From positions 18,881,017 through 18,945,016 of the forward strand of contig OZ038379.1 of assembly GCA_964036045.1 (NCBI GenBank): 64,000 bases of DNA, read 5' to 3'. The stretch comes from Eutreptiella sp. 'Long Island Sound 2002'. Taxonomy: Eukaryota; Euglenozoa; Euglenophyceae; Eutreptiales; Eutreptiaceae. The notes beneath the pieces were generated by a model, which saw only the letters and a list, made by a program, of their open reading frames with translations, had not been told where the DNA came from and searched no databases. A program made the translations under genes and the position numbers. Positions 33,300-44,604 of the stretch are shown here, piece by piece (the first letter of the stretch is position 1; every line of letters begins with the position of its first letter).

Positions 33300-35681
33300 C
33301 GGAGCCCCTGCAGCCAAGGGCCCCAGCTAGGGCGGTCGCAGGATGGTGTCGTGGGAAGCGCCACACCATCCCAGTCGGGAGAAGATAAGCACAAAGGGAC
33401 TGCCGCGGGCGGAAGGCCCGGTCCGGCACCCAAAGCGAAAGACAGTCGCGGCGGCGGGGTAAGGGCAAGTGAAGGCACGAACCCTTGCAACTGTCCATCC
33501 TTCGCGACCAAGAATGTATTTGATGTGCTTGAAGATCTATCCGAGAGTATCGGAGGATCACTCGGACCGCAGCTGGATGCTGCAGATGGGCAGCCTGAGC
33601 CCATTGTCCACGACCTGCACCAGTCGCTTGTTGAGCTTCTGGAACGGCCGGAGATCCTGAGCTTGCACGCCGTGCGCCGAGTGGGGCGTGAGCGGCAGTT
33701 GCACCTTAAGGTCCGTGCCTTATGCGGGGAAGTGGAGAAGGTCTTCGACGTGTTGGTCGACACGGGAGCTCAGGTCAGCTTGGTCAAGGCTGGCCTACTT
33801 CCGCCAGAGTGTTTGACCAACAGTCGGAAACCTGTCAGGCTGAAGGTGGCGAACCGCCAGTACATGGTAGGAGGCACCAAGGAAGCGGCCATTGGGCTGC
33901 AGTTCGTGAACCACCGTGAGCTGAGCCGCCCGGACCTCGGCAAGGAAATCCTCCTGCAAGGTCGCTTCTACGAGGCCGAGATGGACTGGGACATGATCGT
34001 TGGGTACAACTTCACGATGGAGATGGACTCCGGCGTTCTCCCGGCCCAGGCCTCCATGACCCTGTACCAGGATGACCAGCTCTCGTGGCTTTCGTCACCT
34101 GAGCACCATGTGGAGTGCCAATGGATCCACCCGGAACGCAATCAGCTCGAATTAGCCGCGCTGGGCACTGAGCCAACTGGGCCAGCAAACCAGGAGTACG
34201 GCGTAATGCCGGAAGTGGCGAGCCGAGTGGTTGCGGACCTGGGAGCTTCGGATCTGGCCCTGGATGCGTTCTCTTCAGGAACCTCCGCCCATCTTCGGGT
34301 TTGTGAGAAGTACTGGAGCGCCCAGGACTCCGCGTGGAAGAAGCACTGGGGTCCGCATCAGGGTTTGATGTGGATCCATTGCCCCCCATGGGACATTCCA
34401 AGGGCGGTGGCGAAGATTCGCAAGGACCGCTCCAAGGCAGTGCTGGTTGTTCCTATGGGATGCACCGGGGAGGAAAGCACCCGAGATTGGGTGGTCTCAT
34501 TGACCAACATGACCTTAAACAAGGTCGTCCTACCGGCTGGAGAGAGTGTCTATCAGGACGCTAAGGGACAGCCCATGCCACCCCAGAGATGGCCAACGGA
34601 ATTCCACTATGTGGATGGGGGCCTTGAACAGGCCAACACCACGGACTTCGTGTGTGTCAACCGCATCGTAGCGGAGCCATGGCGGCAATGCTTTGCGGTT
34701 TCCCCTGTTGACATCGGAGAATCGGAGGACCCCCTCACTGAAGAGGAGTTGGATCTGGTTCAGGGGTATATGGATCAGCCCTTTCACAACTGGGGAAACC
34801 AGCATGAGGGCAAAGGCCAGGACAAAGCCTGGTGGGAAGTGGACTCAATCGTCTCTGGTTCCTATGATGGGAATACTTTCGTAAAGAGGGTGCTGGACCA
34901 CATGTCCAGCCAGGACGAGCCAATCGGAGGCAACCCACCCACCTACGGCGACCTGTTCCGAGGCAAGACCAGAGATGGCCCTTTGGGCCACCTCGGAAGA
35001 CCACCTGAGCCGAAACCGAGTGGGGTCGCTACCCCTCAAGTAAGCTCAGTGGTCCAGGTGCCCGGAAAAGCCAAGGCGGAGTCCGATGATTGCCCCAAGA
35101 TCCAGGCATTGAGGGCCAGGCTGAAGCAGAAGTATGGGGACACCTTCTTCAGCGGAAAACCTGTGTTTCCCCCACCGGTGCGTGGACCATATGGCGAGGC
35201 CAAGATACGACTGAAGCAGGACCCCCGTGTGTATCGACACCGGGAGTTCGCCCTGAGGGGCGAGAGGAAGGAAGCCATGGAGAAGATCCCCCGTGATTTC
35301 ATCGAGAGAGGCTGGCTTGAGGCGTGCCACTCCGAGTGGGCCTCCCCGTGCTTCGTCGTCCCCAAGAAGGTGGCCGGTGAGTGGCGGCTCGTGGTCGACT
35401 ACCGCGGCCTAAACGCCCAAACGCAGCATGACAGCTATACGCTGCCCCTCATTGAGGACATGCTGCAAAAACAACACCGGCGGAGGATCTTCACTGTGAT
35501 TGACCTGAAACATGGTTATCATCAGATGCCTCTCGCCGAGGAGTCCCGTGCCTGCACAGCCATGAGCAGCCCACTTGGAGCTCTCCAGTGGAAGGTGATG
35601 CCCATGGGCGTTACCAACGGCAATGCGGCTTTTCAGCGGATGCTGGAGAACCTGCTTGCGCTGGTGCGTGACTGTGCGGAC
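33300..35681 (+). pseudogene. H pol: protease, Dam-like segment, RT N-terminal half
   Basis: Reads on from gag in the same frame after UAG. Protease catalytic motif VDTGAQVS is ~135 codons in (counting from 33351). The Dam-like segment at codons ~300-400 includes LDAFSSGTSAHLRV, a WIHCPPWDIP motif and a KAVLVVPMG strand. RT begins near codon 620 and has VVDYRGLN and TVIDLKHGYHQM. The frame fails just before the VDD motif, because the next ~200 bp are inverted. Confidence 0.85.
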
Positions 35682-35883
35682 CCTGCTTCCGCTGCCCGTT
35701 CCCGACTACGTGGCCAGCGAAGACCACCCCGCTTACCGCAATGGTGGCCTTGTCACTGCTGCCCGTGAGTTTGTGCCGAACCAGGAGGTCCAGCACTCTG
35801 GTGACGTCCCTCTCATGTGCCTCCAGGAGCTCCTCATAGCTCATACTGGGGTCCCCGCACGCGATGATCACGTCGTCCACGAG
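35682..35883 (-). pseudogene. inverted RT active-site segment of H
   Basis: On the minus strand this stretch encodes VDDVIIACGDPSMSYEELL through FAGHVVGNGQRK, the RT palm segment expected at this place in plus orientation (compare FVDDIIIGSG and FAGHVVGHGQRR in G). Left and right neighbours are the correct RT sequence in plus orientation (VRDCAD; ELRAYLGLCNYYSEY). A short segment corresponding to the residues after GQR in G is missing at the right border. This is an in-place inversion with a small deletion, and it destroys RT. Confidence 0.9.
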
Positions 35884-36804
35884 CTGCGTGCGTACTTGGG
35901 GTTGTGCAACTACTACTCGGAGTATATCAAGATGTATGCCGAGTATGCAGGCCCCATGACGACCATGCTCAAGGGCAACCTAGAGGAGACCAAGAAGGGG
36001 TCCAAGAAGGCTCTGGTCTGGAATGCTGAGTCTGACCGTGCCTTTGAGGGGATGAAGCAGGCGCTGCTATGCGCAGTGGATCTGCACCTCCTGGATCCTG
36101 ACCGAGGGTTCGTCCTGCGCACCGACGCTTCCGACTACGCCGTTGGCGCTGTGTTGGAACAAGTGCTTGACGATGGGAGGCACGTGCCAGTGGCCTTCTG
36201 GAGCCGAGTCCTGGCGGAAGGCCAGAGATGGACGTGGACGCCCCGAGAAAAGCAGGCGTATGCCATCGTCATGGCTCTCAGGAAATGGGCTGGGTACATA
36301 GCCCTCCATCCCGTCACCGTCTGCACCGACCATCAGAGTCTGCAGTCGTGGCACAAGGAGCACGTGGACACCCCCTGAGGTCCCGCCTCCCGACGGGCAA
36401 GATGGCATGAGACCTTGTCCAAGTTCGACCTCACGGTTGTGTATGTTCCTGGCAAGGACAACACCGTGGTGGACTGTCTCAGTAAGTGGGCCTATCCCGC
36501 CAGCAAGGGCATGACGGATGTCTCCACCCATGGCGATGAGGCTGAGACCGCTGAGGCCAAGAGGATCATAGAAATGGAGCGCCTGATGGAGGAGGAGGGT
36601 GTTAAATGCTTCGTCGTCATGGCTGCGAATGCCCCCCTCGGAACGAGGATGGGCAGAGCGGTCAGAGTACTCGCCCCTGATGGAGCTGAGTCCGACAAGC
36701 ACCTCTTCCCTGAATCTTGCCTCCAGGACGACTGGACTGACAACTACGCTAAGTCTGAGGCCTTTGAGGCTGAGTATAGGGCTGTGACCGACCCTGATGA
36801 CGGG
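35884..36804 (+). pseudogene. H pol: RT thumb and RNase H
   Basis: Frame 1 after the inversion. It has RT connection motifs (LGLCNYYSEYIKMYAEYAGP), RNase H RTDASDYAVGAVL, TPREKQAYAI and CTDHQSLQSWHKEHVDTP, then GKDNTVVDCLS. A TGA at 36376-36378 replaces a Ser codon (TCG in G). The frame runs to DPDDG at 36804, where R is inserted, and resumes at 48035. Confidence 0.88.
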
Positions 36805-37516
36805 AGTAAGAAAAAGTCACTGCCATGTCTTTCTTGGAGGGCTTGATCCAGGCCAAGCCCCCCTCAAAACCCTTTTGTTGATGCTAAGACAAACTTAAGT
36901 GTTTTTATCTCTCTTTTGTTGCCTAAAGTACACTTTCTCAAAGTAACTAGGGTTGTGACCCTAGCCCCCCCATGAAGTTCACCCCTACCACTCAACTGAG
37001 CGGAGGTACCTTCCTTCATGGAGGATATACCGAAATAAAACAGGCATTTCATGCTTTAGGCCTTGGAGGTTAAGCCTAGTGGTCTCCCACCCCAAGACCC
37101 CTATACTCAATTGTTTCTACCACTTATTGTGGTCCTACTTTGTAACTGTTTCCGAATTCAGTTGCTTGGCCAAGTCATTTTCTGTGTGGGCCTGACATCT
37201 ATGCCCCACATTCCTAACCAGCACCATTACACCCGAAAGAGTGCACATGAAGTGCCTAATGCAACCTCTGAGGCAAGAGTCAGACCAATTTTCATATAAA
37301 ATCTTTTGTATTTTCCATTTGTGATTGAATCTATGTGTATAAACCTGCTTTGTCTATCTGCAGCCCTTCTGTGTTACACAGGATTCCAAAACCAATCATT
37401 GATTCGATCCACATCCTGTTCTTGCTCTACTTGCTGCTTTGGTGTTTGGGTTTTCAACTACAAAACCTGCAGGAATACATCAAAATATCTAGGGCATAAT
37501 TCAAGGACATCTTTCT
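36805..37516 (+). repeat. 5' LTR of R (712 bp)
   Basis: Starts AGTAAG and ends TTTCT, so it lacks the standard TG...CA termini; the boundary is fixed by the 5-bp target duplication. A TATAAA lies at 37295-37300 and could be the promoter. R1 and the 3' LTR share it. Confidence 0.93.
37295..37300 (+). promoter_or_regulatory. TATA-like motif in the R LTR
   Basis: TATAAA is preserved in all three LTRs of the family (near 10889, 37295 and 47808), 200-220 bp before the LTR end. It would suit a pol II start in the last third of the LTR; no transcript evidence is available here. Confidence 0.4.
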
Positions 37517-37529
37517 GGTAGCAGAGGCA
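37516..37529 (+). other. R primer-binding site
   Basis: TGGTAGCAGAGGC overlaps the last LTR base. It resembles the initiator-Met primer site and matches those of R1, G and G2. Confidence 0.75.
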
Positions 37530-37597
37530 GACCCTTGTGACCTTTTGAACCGACCCTGAGAAGAAGTGCAGCACAAAAGCTCAACAACAAGTTCATC

Positions 37598-39388
37598 ATG
37601 TCCACGCCAAGCGTCAGGACCTGGCCCATCAGAACTGTCCAAGTGCAAATGGGCAGCATGACCCACCCAATGAGTGAACCACCTTACCGAGCTCCACATC
37701 ATCTCAGTGGCGCATCTGGGTCCCAAGGAGATCCAGAACGCAGAAGGGCGGAAGAAAATAAAGGCCTTACCACCGAGGCCTTAGCAGCACACGGTGGAGA
37801 CAGCTTCAGTCACCTCCACAGACGTGTAGCTGCCTCAGTATCCAGATCCAATTGTCCGGCTTCATCCTCAACAGCGATTGAAGGACCTGAGGAGTATGAG
37901 GAACTGAGGAAGAAGATGGATGAGTACATCCTACATGAGGAGTACTATAAATCCATTCGTGGGGAAGATGGGGAGGAGCCATTGGCTGTACATGGATCCA
38001 GACCACGTACGGACCTAGGGTCCTACGCTCACTCTGGTCCGCCGTCCGACAGAGCCGAGACTGCATCCCTGCCAAGACGACCAAGACCTGAGTATCCATG
38101 TTGTCCAACCCCAAGGGCTCCCGAAGTGGGCCCGACTCGAGTCGAAGAACAACATCATCCAAGGCCAACCTACGGTGCCCTGGATCATACGGCCGAGCTG
38201 TTGGCCAAACTCCTGTCTGGATCAGAAGATCCAGATGTGACGGCCCTATCGGAGGCCATTAAGGCTAAACTGGGTATTGCAGAACCCTTACCCAAGCCAG
38301 AGTTGCCCTCTCTCTCTCCAGGACTGAGTACCCTGGCCGAAGATCTCAAGAGATCAAGGGTCTCAAGGCTGTTGCCTAAGGTCACCTGCCCCAGCCCCTT
38401 TCACCCCCGTGCCAGGACAGTGCCTATGGCTGATCTACAGGACGTGCCTGTCACAGAGAGTGAGAGAAGAGAGCTGTCAGCCCTGGCCCCTCTTGCCGGC
38501 GTGTCGCCTTCAGGCCTAACTCCGGGGGGTGGGAAGACGGGCAGACCAATTGCCCAGGCGAACATCCAGCTGGAACTGCCGGAGTTCAACCCCAAAAATC
38601 TGCCCGAATGGGCAGAAGAATTTGCAGAGTTCCTTTTGTTGACTGGCCGATCTAATCTGGATGTGGCCACCAAATGTTCACTGCTAAAACGCTCATGCAA
38701 AAAGAAATTTTTGCAAAGACAGGTGAGACAGATTGTGAAAACCTGTTCTACCTGGGCAGAGGTACTCGTGAGGTTAGAGAAAACATTCCCAGTCTATGAG
38801 ACTGACCTCAGCGTACGCACACAGATCGAGGAGCTACCTATGCTCCCGGAGTTTCCATCCGCTGCGCGAATTTCTGAATATGTGTGCGACTTGGAGTACT
38901 TGTTTTCGAGGATGTACGTGGGCTCCTACGGAGCCACTGAGCCCCACCTGTGGCTCATGAGTAAGATCTTCCAACGTACGTGGGATGATTGCCGCTCCAC
39001 CTCTGAGAGGAAGAGCAGGACCCACTCGTACGATGAACTGGTGGATCTCTTGATTGAGCTAGCTCTTGAGAGAGAGAATGACTCCCACATGGAGAAATTC
39101 CTCAAGAAGCATTTGGGACGAGGTGGTACCCCTACCCCCAAACGTGGCGAAGGGAAAGGGCATAAAAATCCCACTAACACCAACCAGGGAGGTGGTAAAG
39201 GGAGGGGCAACCTACGTGCCATGAACGAGGTTAAACCTGATGCAGGTACACCCCCCCTGTTCTACTGCAGACCTGTCAATGACGAGGGGGGACCTTGTCA
39301 TGCCTCTGACTGCGATCTCCGCAGTGGCTGTATGCTGCAGATGAAACGTCAGCAGCATACCAAAGATGGGAAAACTGTGACCCATTAG
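37598..39388 (+). CDS. R gag polyprotein
   Basis: 596 codons from ATG 37598. Residues 1-310 are low-complexity, Pro/Ser-rich. Residues ~318-510 form the capsid-like domain (LELPEFNPKNLPEWAEEFAEFL ... TQIEELPMLPEF ... LALERENDSHMEKFL). A Gly/Lys-rich linker and a Cys-rich stretch (YCRPVNDEGGPCHASDC) follow. It stops at TAG 39386-39388, but the same frame continues straight into a canonical CCHC zinc knuckle. The annotated end is therefore either a readthrough site or a nonsense mutation. Confidence 0.85.
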   Translation: MSTPSVRTWPIRTVQVQMGSMTHPMSEPPYRAPHHLSGASGSQGDPERRRAEENKGLTTEALAAHGGDSFSHLHRRVAASVSRSNCPASSSTAIEGPEEYEELRKKMDEYILHEEYYKSIRGEDGEEPLAVHGSRPRTDLGSYAHSGPPSDRAETASLPRRPRPEYPCCPTPRAPEVGPTRVEEQHHPRPTYGALDHTAELLAKLLSGSEDPDVTALSEAIKAKLGIAEPLPKPELPSLSPGLSTLAEDLKRSRVSRLLPKVTCPSPFHPRARTVPMADLQDVPVTESERRELSALAPLAGVSPSGLTPGGGKTGRPIAQANIQLELPEFNPKNLPEWAEEFAEFLLLTGRSNLDVATKCSLLKRSCKKKFLQRQVRQIVKTCSTWAEVLVRLEKTFPVYETDLSVRTQIEELPMLPEFPSAARISEYVCDLEYLFSRMYVGSYGATEPHLWLMSKIFQRTWDDCRSTSERKSRTHSYDELVDLLIELALERENDSHMEKFLKKHLGRGGTPTPKRGEGKGHKNPTNTNQGGGKGRGNLRAMNEVKPDAGTPPLFYCRPVNDEGGPCHASDCDLRSGCMLQMKRQQHTKDGKTVTH

Positions 39389-39800
39389 GACCATTTCAGG
39401 TGTACCATCACCTGTGGTTACTGTGGCAAACGTCGTCACTACGAGGACGAATGCCACATCAAGAAACGCGAGAGTGACAAACTCAAGCGCTCAGGAGGCG
39501 GAACGCCAGAAGACCCAGACGCCCGCCAGAAATCCCCCGAATGGGGATAAAGGTGGTAAAGGAGGTGGCAAGGGGGGTGGCAAAACTGGACCCCCTAACC
39601 CCCAGAGGCGCTCATCAGCGCCCGTTGCTACACCCACTCCTGCTGCTACACCCGCTCCTGCCGCAGGTGACCCCAAGAAACGTCCCGAAGGGGATAACGC
39701 TACCCCTGAGGGGAATAATTCCAAGAAGAGGCACTTGTCCTGGATGGCCAAGTCCCTCATGGCTGCAGGGGTGGATGTGAAGTTCCCTGATGAGGAATAG
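39389..39800 (+). pseudogene. R zinc knuckle and Gly/Pro-rich linker after the gag stop
   Basis: In the gag frame this starts with a perfect CX2CX4HX4C knuckle (CGYCGKRRHYEDEC) and a basic stretch. Sense then appears to move to frame 0 (from about 39480), with a Gly/Lys- and Pro/Ala-rich linker ending VDVKFPDEE and a TAG at 39798-39800. The protease continues in that frame. Confidence 0.7.
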
Positions 39801-39994
39801 GGGGGCGCCTCCGAAGAGGAGGACTTGGTTTTCTGGATCCTCGTGAAAATCGGGGATCAGGTTTTTCGAGCGGTGCTTGATACCGGTGCAACACTTTCCA
39901 TAGTGGCCCGGCGCCTGCTTAAGACTTTCAAGAAAACTAAGACCGTGGCCATAAGAGTAGGGGATGGGCGTACCATCCATTCCTTGGGGGGGGG
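39801..39994 (+). pseudogene. R aspartic protease, N-terminal part
   Basis: Frame 0 from the TAG onwards. The catalytic DTG is at 39879-39887 (VLDTGATLSIVARRLL). A nine-G run at 39986-39994 ends the sense in this frame; the remainder of the protease (GVDVTICLGDE ... IVIGTDFL) is in frame 1 immediately after it. This could be a real indel, a homopolymer sequencing error, or a frameshift site. Confidence 0.8.
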
Positions 39995-42900
39995 TCGATG
40001 TGACTATATGTCTGGGCGACGAAACCGTGACCCAACACTGCAGAGTGTTGGACACTGACGCCTTTGACATCGTCATTGGCACCGACTTTCTACGAAGAAA
40101 CCCCCAGGTAAAAATGCTGTCCCTACAGTGTCCCTATTCTTTGCACTGCGACTTTGGCAGTGGGCTATTCTCGGTACCTTTGGAGCTGTCAGGACGAAAA
40201 GAGTCTGGGCTGCGCTACGCAGCCAAGACGAACTATCGTACTGAAAGCTACCAATTGGCCCGTCACGTTCTTGGAAATGGACTGGCGGCCCTTCAGGTAA
40301 ACCTGGATGAGATCCAGGTGGAATTGTTTGCGAGCCAACAACAGCACATCATGCAGTTGTACTGCTCGAAACAACTGAACAATGCTTTCCGTTTCTTCTG
40401 GAAAGCAATGGGCCTAGCGTGTGCTAACCCTCCCTTCTCCCTACTCGCGAAGGTTCTAACCAAAATCGCTTATGAGGGAGGAAGGGTTGTTATGTGCACC
40501 CCTGACTGGGGTTGCTCTGGTGAACATGCTTACTGGCGCAGTATGCTAGATCGAATGAACGTGGGAAGAGTGCAACTCCCCGACGGCCCCATCTATGTGC
40601 CTGAGGACTCAGACACAGCTATGCAGGCCCCTGAGTCGGCCAGTTTCCTGTCCATCGTCGATGGATCTCTCAATCCTGTACCCCTGTGTGACCTAGACCA
40701 GGTGCTACTGAAAGAGGTCATGGCCGAAAATCGTGACCTGACCCTTTATGATCTCAAAAATCGATCTCCTGAGCACCTATCTGCCACACTTACAGGGTGT
40801 GAGTCTCCCGATGACTATCTGGAACCTGCAGCTGTAAAAGAGGATGCTGACGACCAACTGTCTGAGATCGCCAGCACTATTCCCTCTGTTGATCCCAGCT
40901 GTGTTGACCTAAAACATAGTGCTTTCCTAGCCGAGCTGTTGCTAGAGGAGGTAGATCTGGAGTCAACCTCTGAACCAGCTTCCCCTGTTGGGAAGCCAGT
41001 GCTACACATGCAGCCTGTGCACACAGGTGAACCCGTGGCCCGAAGTGCTGATGCTCTGGCACGGCCTGCTGCTAATAACATGCCATTGTCTGAGCATGAC
41101 ACTCAAGAACTCCGGCGGCTGTTGTACCTGAAGGCCGAAGGTATTGAGCGCCAAGAGCGGCTGCAATACCTCAGACAGACCTGGAAATCCTCCATCTGGT
41201 CTGAGGAGGACGATGAGTCCTATACGCTGCCTGATCCTGAGATACCTCTAGTGTATTCTCTACACTATGGGCAGCAATGTCCCCCTGAGTGGGACAATGG
41301 TACTGTGCCTGCCGAAAATGCTGATCGGCAGAAGAAGAAAGAACATGGAAAAAGCAACCTCCATGCTGAGGAGGATTTCCTTCAGAAACCCGAGAGTCTT
41401 AACCTTGACCCCCGCCTGAAGAAACTGCTGACAACCTATGAGGAGGTGTTCGGCGCCTTGCCGCCCCCCCTTTCTTGTAAAAAACTGGTCCAGATGGACC
41501 TGAAATTGAAACCAGAATTTGAAAAGAAGCGAGTGAGGCGTCGTCCCTATCCCGCTCCACAGGAACAGGTTGAAGAAATCGAGCGCCAGATCCAAGAATG
41601 CGGGGATGCTGGCCTCGTTGAAGAGTACAAACACGGGGACTATCCCCATCACTGCAGTCCCTGTTTCCTTGTTGCCAAGCCCGGGTCGACTGCTCTACGT
41701 CTTGTTGTAGACTATGGTGAGGTCAACAAGAAAACCCAGAACCACTCAGGGAGTATTCTTAACATGGAAAACACCCTGGAGCGTATTGCCAAATGCAGGT
41801 ATAAGACCGAAATGGACAAACGCTCTGGTTTCTGGCAGGTGGACCTAACCGCCGCAGCTCAGGAGCTGTTGGCCTTTATAACCCCTAAGGGTCGTGTCTT
41901 CAAGTGGAAGGTTATGCCTTTCGGGGTGGCTAATGCCCCAGCGCTCTTCCAGGAGCTTATGAATAAACTTTTGTACATACTGAGGCGCAGGCCTCTAGTA
42001 CAAGAGTTGATTTCTCGGGGTGCAGAAATGGAGGCTCACATCGACGACGTGAGTCTGGGTACTAATACCAAAGAGGACCACGTCCTTCTCCTCCGTGAAT
42101 TTTTCATTGTCTGTCAAGAAGACCATCTCCGAATCAAACTCGAAAAATGTGAGGTTATGAAAGAGGAGATGGAGTATTTGGGTTTCGACGTGGGGTATGG
42201 CTGGTGGAAACCAGCCGCGTCTAAGATGCAGCCCCTACAGGACATGCAGACTCGCGATGACCCTAAGAAGGGTCTACACGATGTGAGGAGTTTTGTGGGC
42301 GCCTGTAATTTCTATCGGCGTCACATCCACAATTTTACTTACTCCTCTGCACCCCTCACTGACCTGATCAAGAAAACTACTCCCTGGAGGTGGACCTCCA
42401 GAGAGGAAGAGTGTTTCCAGGAGTTGAAGAAGAAGATTGCCTCCTCCAACTGCCTGGGAGTGCCCCGCCCAGAGGGCGAGATAGTCCTGATCACTGATGC
42501 CAGTGATGTAGGGGGGGGTGGTACGATCTACCAATGGCAGGAGCTTAACCCCGCTGAACCAACCCACTGCCATTATCGTACTACTGGACTGAACCGTGAT
42601 GGTTCGTTGAAACATGACTATCCTACCAGTGAGTGGCGACTGGTACCACTAGGACACTGGAACTGGAAATGGAACCAAGCGCGTTCCAACTACAGCACCT
42701 ATGACCAGGAACTCCTGGCCGGTATGTTGGTGCTATTGTCACAATCCCGACTCCTGGGATCTAACCCTATTGTCTGGCTGTGTGACCAGGAGCCTGTGAA
42801 GTCTTTTCAGAAGGGCCCACCACCAGACAAAGCAAAGCTAAAACGGTGGTGGACTTACCTGAGCCAGTTCAGGCTGACAGTGCATCATATCCCCGGGATT

Positions 42901-44604
42901 AAGAATGAACTGTCTGACTATATATCGCGCAACAACTTCGATGCGCTTATTGGTGAGAGCTCTGAGGCGCTCGCCAAAGAGGCTTTCCAGCGTATGGATG
43001 TCCAGCTTGACCTGTCCATGCGCACTGCTGGAATCCTGGAGGGTTGGAGTCTAACCGACTATCAGTCAGAGTATGAAGAAATTCTCCAAACCCTCAGCAC
43101 TGGTCTCGAACCCCGTGTCATTGACGGGCACCAGTGGTATAAAAACAATCAGTACCTCTTCTACGAGGACCGAATTGTTGTGCCTGAGGCACGACTGGAT
43201 GGGTGCCTACAGTGGTTGCATCTCAGTTCTGGTCACACTGGCGCCAATCGCTCAGTGGACTTCTTCCGTGAGTGTTTCTACTCTAGTCTAACTCTGACTG
43301 AACTGAGGTCGCGTATGCAGACCATTGTGGATGCTTGTGGCTGTCATGCCAGCAAGCAGAGCGACAGTAGGGATAGGGGCCTGATCTCGAGCTTACCCAT
43401 ACCCTATTGTGCTAACGCTCTTCTCTACGTGGATTTCATCCACGGCCTACCACGCTTTGGCGGCTATGATAGTTGCCTCGTGGTCACCTGTGGTCTATCT
43501 TGCTTCACCCGTGTGTTCCCTTGCAATAAGAAAATCACAGGTGAGCAGAGTGTGAAAATGTTGGTCGAACAATGGTTTGAACCCTATGGAGCACCTAAGC
43601 AGGTGCACTCTGATGAAGATGTACGCATCCGCAGTGACACTCGGTGGTACAAACGAGTGCTAAATGCCCTCAACGTGGAGGTAACCACAGGTGTGCCCTA
43701 TACCCACACATCTAACCCTCTTTGTGAGAGACAGAACCGTGTGGTGGAGCAAAACTTAAGAATCCTGATGAAACAGGAGCGCACCAAGGACTGGGTACGC
43801 CTAGTGCCCTGGGCAGTGCTGTCCATGAACTCACAGCGGAGCTCTTCTACGGGTTTCACCCCCCAGGAACTGTTCCATGGAGGACGACCTGCTTGGTTCT
43901 TCAAAACCCCCTTTCCTGAGGACTTCAAGAGCCCTGTGGGAGATTGGCTGGAACACAAGCAGTCTCTGGCTAACCAGGCTGGTACTAACCTGAGGCACAT
44001 TCGTGACCGTGAACAGAGCCGACGGAACCGCCTACGGCGACCTGCCAGCTTCAAGGTTGGTGGCCTTGTTTTGGTACACCATTCACGCCTACCCTCCTGG
44101 CCACGTAACTGCCTACAGGACCCTTACTTTGGACCCTATCGTATCATCAGGATAGATGGATCCAGGATCCATGTGAGGTGCAGTCCACGTCTAGGTGGTG
44201 AACTGCTATGTGCACCTAAGCAGTTGAGGCACTATCACTCCCCTGACGACTTGTCTTGGGATGAGTGGCGCCTCAGCGACAGTGAGATTGAACGTATAGA
44301 CCTAGAGAACGCTGCCAGTCCAGAGGAGGCAGACGAACTCGAAGAGATGACTGCCGATGAGATGGCAGTCGATGGTTACTACGTGGTTGCAGGTATTGCT
44401 CGCCACGAGTATAAACAGGGCTGGAAATTCCTTACCCTGTGGGATGGCTATGGGTTGTCTGAGGCGACCTGGGAACCTATGTCAGCCTTCATACAACCAG
44501 ATGGGAGTATCAACGCCATCTTCCGCACTTACCTCTTTGAGAACAACGAGGGGCAGCTCCTAACCCGTGCTGAGACTATGTCCCAGCGTAAGAAGCGAAA
44601 CTAA
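39995..44604 (+). CDS. R pol: protease end, Dam-like domain, RT, RNase H, integrase, chromodomain
   Basis: The frame is open from 39964 to the stop at 44604. In residues counted from 39964: protease end to ~50; Dam-like domain ~112-200 with VELFAS, a CANPPFSLLAKVL motif and a VVMCTPDW strand; an acidic linker; RT ~500-760 with VVDYGEVN, TEMDKRSGFWQVDL and a HIDD box (42037-42048) instead of the usual Y/F-x-DD; RNase H with ITDAS, YDQELLAG, LCDQEP and NELSDYIS; integrase with a HX4H pair, DFIHG, HSDED and CERQN (37 residues between the last D and E). The zinc CX2C is damaged (CHAS where M has CRSC). A GPY/F module (DPYFGPYRII) and a chromodomain (QGWKFLTLWDGYG ... ATWEP) close it. Confidence 0.9.

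Noticed and set aside
35611-35880. Separate minus-strand gene with an MDD start
   Set aside because: It is the inverted RT palm of H plus antisense read-through into the RT upstream.
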